From assembly GCA_044433415.1 (NCBI GenBank), contig JAWXTP010000131.1, positions 1 to 8,137 of the forward strand: a stretch of DNA of 8,137 nucleotides, given 5' to 3'. The notes under the pieces were generated by a model. That model was not told the origin of the DNA and did not search any database. It worked only from the letters and a program-made list of their open reading frames with translations. The translations under genes and the position numbers were made by a program. Shown piece after piece: positions 1 to 5,960 of the stretch (the first letter of the stretch is position 1; the number at the start of each line of letters is the position of its first letter). This DNA comes from JAWXTP01 sp044433415. GTDB lineage: Bacteria > Bacteroidota > Bacteroidia > Bacteroidales > Rikenellaceae.

Positions 1-305
1 ACACTTTTAACGGCTTTAACAGCTGCAATTTCTACGCCTAAGAATTTAGCAGTATCTATATAGTTTTGCTCTGTTATTCTTAGGTTATGTAAAATAAATT
101 CAGTATCATCTTGAAGTATAGCCCATGTTTTTGAACCAACAATACCATCAGATGTAAGTCTTCTCTCATCTTGCATTTGACATACAGCATTATGCGTATT
201 ATTATCAAATAGGCCATTCTCGCTTACTTCATATCCCCACTTGTTTAGTAGGCCTTGAAGTTCAGTAACACTATTACCTGTATCGTTTAATCTTAATGTT
301 TTCAT
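1..305 (-). CDS. Peptidoglycan-binding N-acetylmuramidase, N-terminal part (runs off window)
   Basis: Translating the minus strand from the ATG at 305 gives 101 uninterrupted codons up to the window edge, so the C-terminus is missing. Residues about 1-66 resemble a PG_binding_1 repeat (LRLNDTGNSVTELQGLL near the start, then SDGIVGSKTW). From about residue 77 the sequence ITEQNYIDTAKFLGVEIAAV matches the beginning of the N-acetylmuramidase domain formerly called DUF3380, which cleaves the MurNAc-GlcNAc glycan backbone. In that family a catalytic Glu follows the AVKAV stretch; here it would lie just outside the window, so activity cannot be judged. There is no signal peptide, as expected for an endolysin exported through a holin. 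It follows the holin-like gene by 136 bases, a gap holding a large inverted repeat. The family call rests on recognised motifs only. Confidence 0.8.
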   Translation of the reverse strand, partial: MKTLRLNDTGNSVTELQGLLNKWGYEVSENGLFDNNTHNAVCQMQDERRLTSDGIVGSKTWAILQDDTEFILHNLRITEQNYIDTAKFLGVEIAAVKAVKS

Positions 306-370
306 ATAACATATTTTATTTAAGGGGACTTCTAAAATTGATTAAAACCAATTATTAAAACTCCACATAA

Positions 371-427
371 GAAACTTCTAAAAACTAATTTATGCGAAGG
401 TGTCAAAAGGTAGTTTTTAGAAGTTTC
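371..427. repeat. 17-bp perfect inverted repeat between holin-like and muramidase genes
   Basis: Arms GAAACTTCTAAAAACTA (371-387) and TAGTTTTTAGAAGTTTC (411-427) are exact reverse complements around a 23-base loop. A third, partial copy of the arm core, ACTTCTAAAA, lies at 328-337 in the same orientation as the left arm. The stem is AT-rich and no T-run follows it in the minus direction, so it is not a typical intrinsic terminator. It fills much of the only sizeable gap in the lysis cassette, which suggests a regulatory or RNA-processing element, or a recombination scar. Function is unknown. Confidence 0.85.
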
Positions 428-441
428 ATGTTATTAATAAC

Positions 442-837
442 TTATTTTTTATTATTACGATCTCTAATATCAGCAGATTTAGAACCGCCAAAAATAAAAT
501 CAGTAATGGTAGATACTTTTGTACTCATTGCACCAAATATCGTCGATAGAAATGCTACAGCCCATTCAGGTAGACTCAAATTGCTACCGCCTGAAGATAG
601 GTTAAACAAAAGAACTAGCATAGCAACAATTAGTAGAACGTAGCTAACTAAAAATACTAATGCAAATATCATTTGAAGTAAATCATCAGTTTTTTCTTGT
701 TCACGTATGCTTGTGTCTAAATCTTTTTGAAGATTTCGTATCTCAGAATACAACAACTCTTGCTCCTCAGGAGCAAGAGTTGTTATATCAAATTTATTTG
801 AGCCATCAATAATATTATTTATAATCTTGTTTCTCAT
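442..837 (-). CDS. Holin-like membrane protein
   Basis: This 131-residue protein has a charged, helical N-terminal part (about 22-50, rich in E, L, K and D, probably coiled coil), a strong membrane segment at about 55-80, and a second hydrophobic segment at about 91-117 that reads AVAFLSTIFGAMSTKVSTI, followed by DFIFGGSK and a basic tail. A hydrophobic stretch ending in D-F-x-F-G-x-S before a polar tail is what I recall from phage 3TM-type holins. Holins make inner-membrane pores that release endolysins to the wall. Its ATG overlaps the TGA of the upstream M15 peptidase gene (ATGA, 4 bases), which implies translational coupling. A muramidase gene follows. Codons 18-29 contain a 33-base palindrome. 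The holin role is inferred from topology and neighbours; a different small membrane protein is possible. Confidence 0.65.
   Translation of the reverse strand: MRNKIINNIIDGSNKFDITTLAPEEQELLYSEIRNLQKDLDTSIREQEKTDDLLQMIFALVFLVSYVLLIVAMLVLLFNLSSGGSNLSLPEWAVAFLSTIFGAMSTKVSTITDFIFGGSKSADIRDRNNKK
752..784 (-). repeat. 33-base near-perfect palindrome (hairpin) inside the holin-like gene
   Basis: Bases 752-767 pair exactly with 769-784 around a single central base at 768, giving 16 complementary positions. As RNA the practical form is a 14-bp stem with a 5-base loop at 766-770. The arm begins AACAACTCTTGCTCC. It lies at codons 18-29 of the holin-like gene, about 50 bases after its start and just downstream of the ATGA overlap. 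The transcript would form a very stable structure there. No T-run follows, so simple intrinsic termination is unlikely. Confidence 0.85.
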
Positions 838-1235
838 AGGTGTAGTACTTGATTACGGCAATTCCCATTTTTATAACTAAGATGCAGCCAAGTGTAGTTT
901 CTTTCATCAATAAGTTGATCAAATTCGAATCCACTTGCTATTATAATATCAAATAACTCTTTATTTTTAGCAGGTGAACCTGCTGTTATATCCACAGCTT
1001 GACCCTTAGTGTGTTGTGATGTTGCTACTCCTCCAACAGCTTTATTAAGCTCTAAAGAACGGTAACCACTATTAACCGTTATAGGTGATCCCCATTTCAC
1101 TCTTACAGGATCTAGCAATTTGTTAATCATAACCTCTAAATTATCTTTAATCTCTCCGATAGGAGTGTTGTCTATGCCTTGTTTAGCAGCGACATTTGAT
1201 CTAGATAGCTCCTTAATTGTAAAAAATGTTCCCAT
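834..1235 (-). CDS. M15-family (D-Ala-D-Ala carboxypeptidase-like) peptidoglycan peptidase, endolysin type
   Basis: The 133-residue protein has the compact layout of the Peptidase_M15_3 group of phage endolysins and related wall peptidases. The zinc-binding signature is visible: SQHTKGQAVDI supplies His75 and Asp82, and WLHLSY supplies His118. NSGYRS at 55-60 is the usual conserved stretch before the metal site. Enzymes of this fold hydrolyse peptide bonds in the peptidoglycan stem (L-Ala-D-Glu, or at D-Ala); the exact bond cannot be read here. There is no signal peptide, so access to the wall would need the holin-like protein encoded next, whose start overlaps this stop by 4 bases. The start lies only 11 bases after the stop of the fimbrial anchor gene, making co-transcription with the fimbrial operon likely. 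All expected catalytic residues are present and the length is normal. Confidence 0.88.
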   Translation of the reverse strand: MGTFFTIKELSRSNVAAKQGIDNTPIGEIKDNLEVMINKLLDPVRVKWGSPITVNSGYRSLELNKAVGGVATSQHTKGQAVDITAGSPAKNKELFDIIIASGFEFDQLIDERNYTWLHLSYKNGNCRNQVLHL

Positions 1236-1246
1236 AATAAATTAAA

Positions 1247-2287
1247 TTATTTTTCTAGTTCAGCTTCATTAAAGCGAATTGTCCATCCATTGACAGATAC
1301 CTTTGTGCATATATAGCCGCTTAACGAACTACTACTTTTTTCCAAAAAGAATATAAGTGAGTATGAATCCTGTCTATCTAAATACTCTTGTTCACCCATT
1401 GCGTCTGAACCATAGTAACTACGTGTTAACAGAAGATATTGAATCAATGAGATATTGACTAATCTTTCGTCTGTTTCTTTATGAATAATAGAAAGAGAAG
1501 TGCTACCTCCTGTCATTAATCTTAAAGTGTTGAGATACGATACAAACATTGTTGATGTATAAGTCTCACCCTCTTCTGATGTATTAGTAACTTCTGTAGT
1601 AAATTTTTCATATGGAGTGTAATTGACGTAATTATTATCAATTATATTATTCCCATAATCCATTGCTCCGTTGTCAGATCTAATTACAATACCTAAATCG
1701 CTAATTTCTAGATCTTCATAGCTATCACTTTGTATTAATATCGAGAAGTGATTTGTATTTTTGACAAGTGGAACATCTACTATTTTGTAATAATCAGTTA
1801 CTGTTAAATTATCTAAGTTAGAATGAAACAAATAATCTAATAAACTTGAATTTTCAGATGCCTCGTCACTTTTGTATAGTGAAAGGATTACATCCTCATA
1901 TAGGGTTTCCCCAATAATTAATTCGGATAAGTCGTAGTTGGTGTCAGATAGACCGCCCCATACTAATACTTTATAGTCTCCCTCTGGTTGTTCAATCCTA
2001 ACCATGGCATTGTCTTGCTGGAATTGTAGATAGTCAACTTCTAAAACCTCAACAAGTTTACCTTGGTCATCAAAAATAAGAATAGATAGATTGTCTACTT
2101 GATTATATGCAGCATCGACATCCAATATGTTGTATGTGTATGAGAATCTTAACCACGTTCCGGTCTCACAACCAGAAAGGTCATCTTTTACCCATTCACA
2201 CGAAACTAATAATAGGACGCATAATAAGATAGATAGCTTATTTAAAGCGTACCGTGAAATACGGTACGCCTTTTTACATATAATCAT
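1247..2287 (-). CDS. FimB/Mfa2-family fimbrial anchor lipoprotein
   Basis: The 346-residue protein has a hydrophobic signal (about 18-29) ending in the lipobox LVSC, which makes Cys30 the lipidated residue. The mature start CEWVKDDLSGC, then a strand such as LRFSYTYN and the region DNLSILIFDDQGKLV (66-79), is the pattern of the FimB/Mfa2 family, whose members anchor and limit the length of Mfa1/FimA fimbriae at the outer membrane. LIQYLLLTR near 281, a segment around YLDRQDSYSLIFFL, and the C-terminal VNGWTIRF also fit. The signal has an unusually long, basic N-region (residues 1-17) that contains a palindromic AYR-IS-RYA encoded by a DNA hairpin. No alternative ATG, GTG or TTG lies between this start and the hydrophobic core, so the start at 2287 is kept. 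It follows the major fimbrillin gene by 18 bases. Confidence 0.85.
   Translation of the reverse strand: MIICKKAYRISRYALNKLSILLCVLLLVSCEWVKDDLSGCETGTWLRFSYTYNILDVDAAYNQVDNLSILIFDDQGKLVEVLEVDYLQFQQDNAMVRIEQPEGDYKVLVWGGLSDTNYDLSELIIGETLYEDVILSLYKSDEASENSSLLDYLFHSNLDNLTVTDYYKIVDVPLVKNTNHFSILIQSDSYEDLEISDLGIVIRSDNGAMDYGNNIIDNNYVNYTPYEKFTTEVTNTSEEGETYTSTMFVSYLNTLRLMTGGSTSLSIIHKETDERLVNISLIQYLLLTRSYYGSDAMGEQEYLDRQDSYSLIFFLEKSSSSLSGYICTKVSVNGWTIRFNEAELEK
2247..2269 (-). terminator. Hairpin at the start of the anchor gene; possible partial terminator or attenuator
   Basis: GCGTACCGT (2247-2255) and ACGGTACGC (2261-2269) form a perfect 9-bp GC-rich stem with a 5-base loop. In the minus direction it is preceded by an A-run and followed by TTTAAAT; in the plus direction it is followed by CTTTTT, so it has bidirectional terminator character. 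It begins 37 bases after the stop of the major fimbrillin gene, inside codons 7-14 of the anchor gene. Partial termination or mRNA stabilisation here would favour the abundant stalk subunit over the anchor. The hairpin is seen; its activity is inferred. Confidence 0.5.
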
Positions 2288-2305
2288 AATATTATATTTG
2301 ATTTG

Positions 2306-3814
2306 TTATTTTAATTCAACCTCACCTTGATCACGTACAACCCAAGGAATTACGTTAAGACTTACAGTAAGTGTTTCGTTTGTTTCGTCAGGTTGCTCAG
2401 GTTCAACTTCTGGTTCGCCTGTACCTAAACCTGCGATAGAGTTGATAGAAAGTTGGTAGTGGTTGTTTCTAACTACACCAAATTCCATAACGCCCATAGT
2501 GTCAGCATCTTCATTGTCGTAGTGTTTGATCCAGTAGTTATAGTAACAAGGATAGTCACCATTTACAAGAGTTAAACGAGTGATACCAGCAGCCTCAAGA
2601 TCAGCAGTTGAAGAACTATCATCAACATCTACAGTGTTACCTTCAGCGTCGTAATATACGATATCGCCACCTACACAAGACTCTAATGTTGCTACAGAAT
2701 TGTAGAATTTGTAGTTGCAATAGTATACCATAGCTGGAGTAGTAGATGTAGTAGAACCTAAAGAATCAGTGTAAATTGCAGAAGGAAGAACTTTAGCTTG
2801 GAATACCACACCTGTTGTATAACCATTTAATTGAGCTTCTTGATATAGAGTGTTTTCTAAACAGTAGCTAACAGAAGATGTAGTAGAAGCTGGCATCATA
2901 GACCATCTAGGGCTTGTTGCAACATCTGCAAGTGGTTGGAAGAAGAAACCATCAGCGTTAGTAAACGAACCAGCACTTGCTGCGTCTTTGCTAAAGAAAT
3001 AAGGGTCGATTACATAACCATTATTGTCTGATACATTTCCAAAGTTTGAAGCATAAGAGTAAGTTGGCTCAACAAAATTAGTTAAATCTGCCACGTGGCG
3101 GAATAAGAAATAGTTTGTTGCTAAGTTAACTAACATGTAGTTTTGTAATTTGATAGATGCGTAAACATCACTACTAGCATCTTTTAATTCAAATAAATCT
3201 TTGTCTTGAGCAACGTCGATTTTTACAACAACTCTTTCTAAAGTGATTTCAACAGTTTTGTCTTCATTAGCAGATATATTAACTAGTTGGTTCTCAGAAC
3301 CTCTGTTAGACATAATAAAACCTTCATCAGGAATAGTTGCCATAAGGCTGTTGTTTGCGTAAGAGTCATCTTCGTAAGCTAAGAACTGCTCAAGAGTAGT
3401 ACCTGTAAATGTGTTAGAGCTATTAGCTACAGCAAATACACTGTATGTACCTTCTTCAACGTCAAATTCGTCAGATTCGTAACGTACAACTTTATCAGAA
3501 GCTGTTTCATTTACTAGATTAATACCTTCTAAGCTAATAGTTTTAACAAGAATGTGAGAAGCAGAGTTAAATAAATAAACGTCTACAGTGTTAACTGCAT
3601 ACTCTTCAGCTTCACCTTGATCGTGAACTCCTGAATCTTCAACACTACCTGTTCCTTTAGTCGAATCATCTGAATTCTGAATAGAGAAAGCAAATGTAGT
3701 GTTTCCGTCTGTGCTTGGTTTAGTAGACTCAACTGTAGTAACTTCTGCATCTTTGACGCAGCTTCCAAGCGAAAATGCGCATGCGCATATTGCTAGATAA
3801 ATGATTTTTTTCAT
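2306..3814 (-). CDS. Mfa1/FimA-type major fimbrillin lipoprotein
   Basis: The 502-residue protein begins with a lipoprotein signal ending in the lipobox LGSC, placing lipidation at Cys19. A polar stretch leads to GEAEEYAVNTVDVYLFN (67-83), the first-domain strand typical of the family, then ERVVVKIDV (193-201). In the C-terminal half, SYCLENTLYQEAQLNG (316-331), CYYNYWIKHYDNED (423-436) and MEFGVVRNNHYQLSINSIAG (443-462) match the conserved core of Mfa1-like pilins, and an acidic linker precedes the final strand NVIPWVVRDQGEVEL. Type V pilins are exported as lipoproteins, proteolytically trimmed, and polymerise by donor-strand exchange on the cell surface. There is no Arg between residues 20 and 110, unlike pilins processed by Arg-gingipain. 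A 125-base leader separates it from the upstream gene, which suggests its own promoter or processing site, consistent with high expression. Confidence 0.9.
   Translation of the reverse strand: MKKIIYLAICACAFSLGSCVKDAEVTTVESTKPSTDGNTTFAFSIQNSDDSTKGTGSVEDSGVHDQGEAEEYAVNTVDVYLFNSASHILVKTISLEGINLVNETASDKVVRYESDEFDVEEGTYSVFAVANSSNTFTGTTLEQFLAYEDDSYANNSLMATIPDEGFIMSNRGSENQLVNISANEDKTVEITLERVVVKIDVAQDKDLFELKDASSDVYASIKLQNYMLVNLATNYFLFRHVADLTNFVEPTYSYASNFGNVSDNNGYVIDPYFFSKDAASAGSFTNADGFFFQPLADVATSPRWSMMPASTTSSVSYCLENTLYQEAQLNGYTTGVVFQAKVLPSAIYTDSLGSTTSTTPAMVYYCNYKFYNSVATLESCVGGDIVYYDAEGNTVDVDDSSSTADLEAAGITRLTLVNGDYPCYYNYWIKHYDNEDADTMGVMEFGVVRNNHYQLSINSIAGLGTGEPEVEPEQPDETNETLTVSLNVIPWVVRDQGEVELK
3775..3788. 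repeat. 14-bp perfect palindrome in the fimbrillin signal-peptide codons
   Basis: ATGCGCATGCGCAT is self-complementary over 14 bases and also a tandem of ATGCGC. It lies at about codons 9-13 of the major fimbrillin gene and encodes the Cys-Ala-Cys-Ala part of the signal peptide. It could arise from codon choice alone. Confidence 0.6.
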
Positions 3815-3842
3815 CTCGTTTGTGTTTTAAATTAGTAATAAA

Positions 3843-3859
3843 TTTTATAGTGGTTTTAA
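3843..3859 (-). promoter_or_regulatory. Copy 1 of a repeated motif upstream of the major fimbrillin gene
   Basis: On the plus strand this reads TTTTATAGTGGTTTTAA; it matches the copy at 3884-3900 at 14 of 15 core positions (TTTTAYAGTGGTTTT), 41 bases away, in the same orientation. It sits 29-45 bases upstream of the fimbrillin ATG. Spaced direct repeats in a leader suggest paired binding sites for a regulator, but AT-rich context weakens the case. Confidence 0.4.
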
Positions 3860-3883
3860 TTCCTTTACAATAGGTTTCTTTTG

Positions 3884-3900
3884 TTTTACAGTGGTTTTTA
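3884..3900 (-). promoter_or_regulatory. Copy 2 of the repeated motif upstream of the major fimbrillin gene
   Basis: The plus strand reads TTTTACAGTGGTTTTTA, nearly identical to copy 1. The 125-base gap it occupies is the largest inside the fimbrial part of the operon. I see no convincing Bacteroidales promoter (TTTG, about 19 bases, TAnnTTTG) in this gap, so a promoter here is not demonstrated. Confidence 0.4.
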
Positions 3901-3939
3901 TATTATCTCTTTTTATTAATACTAGTTATTTAAACTTCC

Positions 3940-5373
3940 CTAAATAGAGTTTATTATTGATTGATAAAGTATTATATATTGATTACTTTCAGGAATATTT
4001 TCTTCATCAACTTTATCAAAATAATAACCTGCATCTTCATATTCTTCAAGTAACAAATGGTAAACACCTAAAGCTAAATCTTTTTCTCCACATTCATAAG
4101 ATAAATCTAAGTAATATTTAGCAGAAGTAATATCTCGTCTTCTTAACGCAACTCCCGCTGCATTAAGATTTGCAATAGGGTCTTCAGGATATAAAGCTAC
4201 TGACTTCATAAACACATCATCTTGATTTGGACTACCATTGCGGTAGCTTTGGGCAAGTTGAAATAATTCATTAAGACTTAAATTTTTAGGGTTTGTATTG
4301 TATATTTCTTCAATCAATGCTACAGTATTAAAGAAGCATACTTCATACTCTATAATATAGTCTGTGTGACGAAGCATAATAAACCAATCGTCTAACAGCA
4401 TCTTAAAAAACTGAGGATATTTAGTTCTAATTGCTTGTTCTTTTTTATCAGGAGCAATATCACTGCGTACAATTTTTAATATCTCATTTTTATTAACATA
4501 AGATGAATGTTCTAAAAGCGCTTCAAATCCTACCCAATCTTCAGGTGTACTCTCAATCGTGAAGATTTTAGGTGAGAAATGATATATGTTGTTAACATAA
4601 TCCTTTACAGCGCTTGTTCTTCCTTTTGCTAGTTTTTCATTTAATTTATATGGTCCTTCAGGCGAAGCGTAACCATGTATGTAAATGTTAGTAACCGTAC
4701 AATTAGGGTCTTGCTTAACGATATCTATAGAGTTTGTAATTTTGTTTAACTCTTTTAGGTTATCCTTAAAATCAGGGTACACTACAGTTTTATTCAAAGG
4801 GAATATTACGAGTGCGCTACCTTGTTCATTACGTATTTTTACATCTACTTCCTCAGGCATTATGCTAGCTAGCATAGGTAACTCAGCAGGTAAATTTATA
4901 GGTGTAGTTACATCTGCTGTAAATGCTAGGTTGTTTGCAATTGGTAAGCCACATCCACAACTTTCTTCATTAACTACTAATTTTGCTGTTTTCATCCAAT
5001 CAGCATAAGGTAAAGATGCTAAATAATGAAAGTTTTGTTGAGTCCCATTTTTTCGTTGAAGGGTTTTTGACAAGTCTGAGTCATTGTAAAATCCCCTTTT
5101 GTACATAACTTGTTGTCTGCGACTATTGATATAAATTTTAGGCAAAACATTCATTTCTCCTAAATCACCAGTAATTATAGGTTCTAAAATTACGTTCTCG
5201 TTGGCAGTAAGCTCTCTATTTACACTTAAGTCAAAAGATATAATAAGTTCATCTTGTAATCTTTGCAGGTTACCTCTAACTACATGTATAGAACTATCAC
5301 GCTCCGTAACATATTGAGCAGCTGATAGCGGCAATATAGTTATAAAAAATAATATGGAGTATAAGTATTTCAT
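3940..5373 (-). CDS. DUF3868 / OmpA-like / TPR envelope protein of the fimbrial locus, full length
   Basis: The 477-residue protein has a signal peptide (about 1-19, LPLSAA then Gln20). Residues about 28-155 form a beta-rich DUF3868-type N-terminal region ending near a Cys-Gly-Cys-Gly at 139-142. IYIHGYASPEGPYKLNEKLA (230-249) followed by GRTSAVKDYV (251-260) is an OmpA-like peptidoglycan-binding motif with the usual G-x-A/T-D/S-x-x-G and N-x-x-L-x-x-x-R spacing. The C-terminal part (about 360-460) carries TPR-like helices, including YPEDPIANLNAAGVALRRRD (395-414). Proteins of this build are commonly encoded with DUF3575 barrels and Mfa1-type pilins in Bacteroidales; a role linking the outer membrane or fimbrial machinery to peptidoglycan is inferred. 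It starts 12 bases after the second DUF3575 gene and is paralogous to the short protein at 5961-7010. Confidence 0.82.
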   Translation of the reverse strand: MKYLYSILFFITILPLSAAQYVTERDSSIHVVRGNLQRLQDELIISFDLSVNRELTANENVILEPIITGDLGEMNVLPKIYINSRRQQVMYKRGFYNDSDLSKTLQRKNGTQQNFHYLASLPYADWMKTAKLVVNEESCGCGLPIANNLAFTADVTTPINLPAELPMLASIMPEEVDVKIRNEQGSALVIFPLNKTVVYPDFKDNLKELNKITNSIDIVKQDPNCTVTNIYIHGYASPEGPYKLNEKLAKGRTSAVKDYVNNIYHFSPKIFTIESTPEDWVGFEALLEHSSYVNKNEILKIVRSDIAPDKKEQAIRTKYPQFFKMLLDDWFIMLRHTDYIIEYEVCFFNTVALIEEIYNTNPKNLSLNELFQLAQSYRNGSPNQDDVFMKSVALYPEDPIANLNAAGVALRRRDITSAKYYLDLSYECGEKDLALGVYHLLLEEYEDAGYYFDKVDEENIPESNQYIILYQSIINSI

Positions 5374-5385
5374 AAATTCAACAGT

Positions 5386-5952
5386 TTAAAATAAATACAC
5401 AAGTGATAATGAAAGAGTATTTATACCCCAATAGTGGTATTTGCCATTTTTTAGTACACGTGCGCACAGTACAGGACATTCATATTGAGTGTATTCATAA
5501 TAATTGTAGCCTGCTCCAATACTTGCTTCTAAGTTCCAATGATCATTTAACATGAAATGATATCCATAACTTATTCCACCTCCAACAGACCATCCTTCAT
5601 AGCGATACTTTTTTACGTCAGGAAACAATCCAAAAGGCATGTCTTTTCCACCTACATTGTATTGCGATCCTGTCATGAATGCACCAAAAAAAGAACCGTT
5701 GAATTTTTGACAGGTCCAATAGCGTAACTCAGGCTTTGCTCCCCAATACTTATTCACATTATCCTCTCCACGAGCCCAAGGACGTACAGCACCTGATAAA
5801 TCAATAGTGTATCTATCATTTATTGCATATGCTGCGCCAGCATTAATAGCACCGTCAATAATAGGTATAGCGTTCACATTCAACGAAAAATCCTGAGCGG
5901 ATAATTTAGTTGAAAAAAGAGTAACGACTAATATTAATAAGTATTTTTTCAT
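5386..5952 (-). CDS. DUF3575-family outer-membrane beta-barrel protein, second copy
   Basis: The 188-residue protein has a signal peptide (LLILVVTLFSTKLSA, then Gln20) and alternating polar/hydrophobic strands rich in Gly, Tyr and Trp, as in small outer-membrane barrels. It shares landmarks with the first copy at 7034-7621: KPELRYW (73-79) against QPEYRKW, YNVGGKDMP (98-106) against FNVGGKLP, and a last strand YWGINTLSLSLVYLF against YWGISQVGITLVYYI. It ends in Phe, as expected for BAM-dependent barrel insertion. Three cysteines (81, 159, 163) are absent from the corresponding places in the first copy. It lies between the two DUF3868 proteins with gaps of 8 and 12 bases. The biochemical role of DUF3575 proteins is not established to my knowledge; a fimbria-associated envelope role follows from context. 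Confidence 0.82.
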   Translation of the reverse strand: MKKYLLILVVTLFSTKLSAQDFSLNVNAIPIIDGAINAGAAYAINDRYTIDLSGAVRPWARGEDNVNKYWGAKPELRYWTCQKFNGSFFGAFMTGSQYNVGGKDMPFGLFPDVKKYRYEGWSVGGGISYGYHFMLNDHWNLEASIGAGYNYYEYTQYECPVLCARVLKNGKYHYWGINTLSLSLVYLF

Positions 5953-5960
5953 AACAGTGG

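Noticed and set aside
371..427. Intrinsic terminator for the holin-like gene
   Set aside because: The stem is AT-rich, the loop is 23 bases and no T-run follows in the minus direction, so I list it as an inverted repeat of unknown role.
392..643. Open frame of 83 codons on the plus strand
   Set aside because: It lies antisense to the holin-like gene and starts inside the inverted-repeat loop; its hydrophobic start mirrors AT-rich sequence and it shows no family resemblance.
2127..2330. Open frame of 67 codons on the plus strand
   Set aside because: Antisense to the 5' end of the anchor gene, with no recognisable features; a reading-frame shadow.
3583..3768. Open frame of 61 codons on the minus strand
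   Set aside because: Fully inside the major fimbrillin gene in another frame; composition follows the parent gene.
4685..5008. Open frame of 107 codons on the plus strand
   Set aside because: Antisense to the full-length DUF3868 gene, no motif or signal, and all neighbours face the other way.
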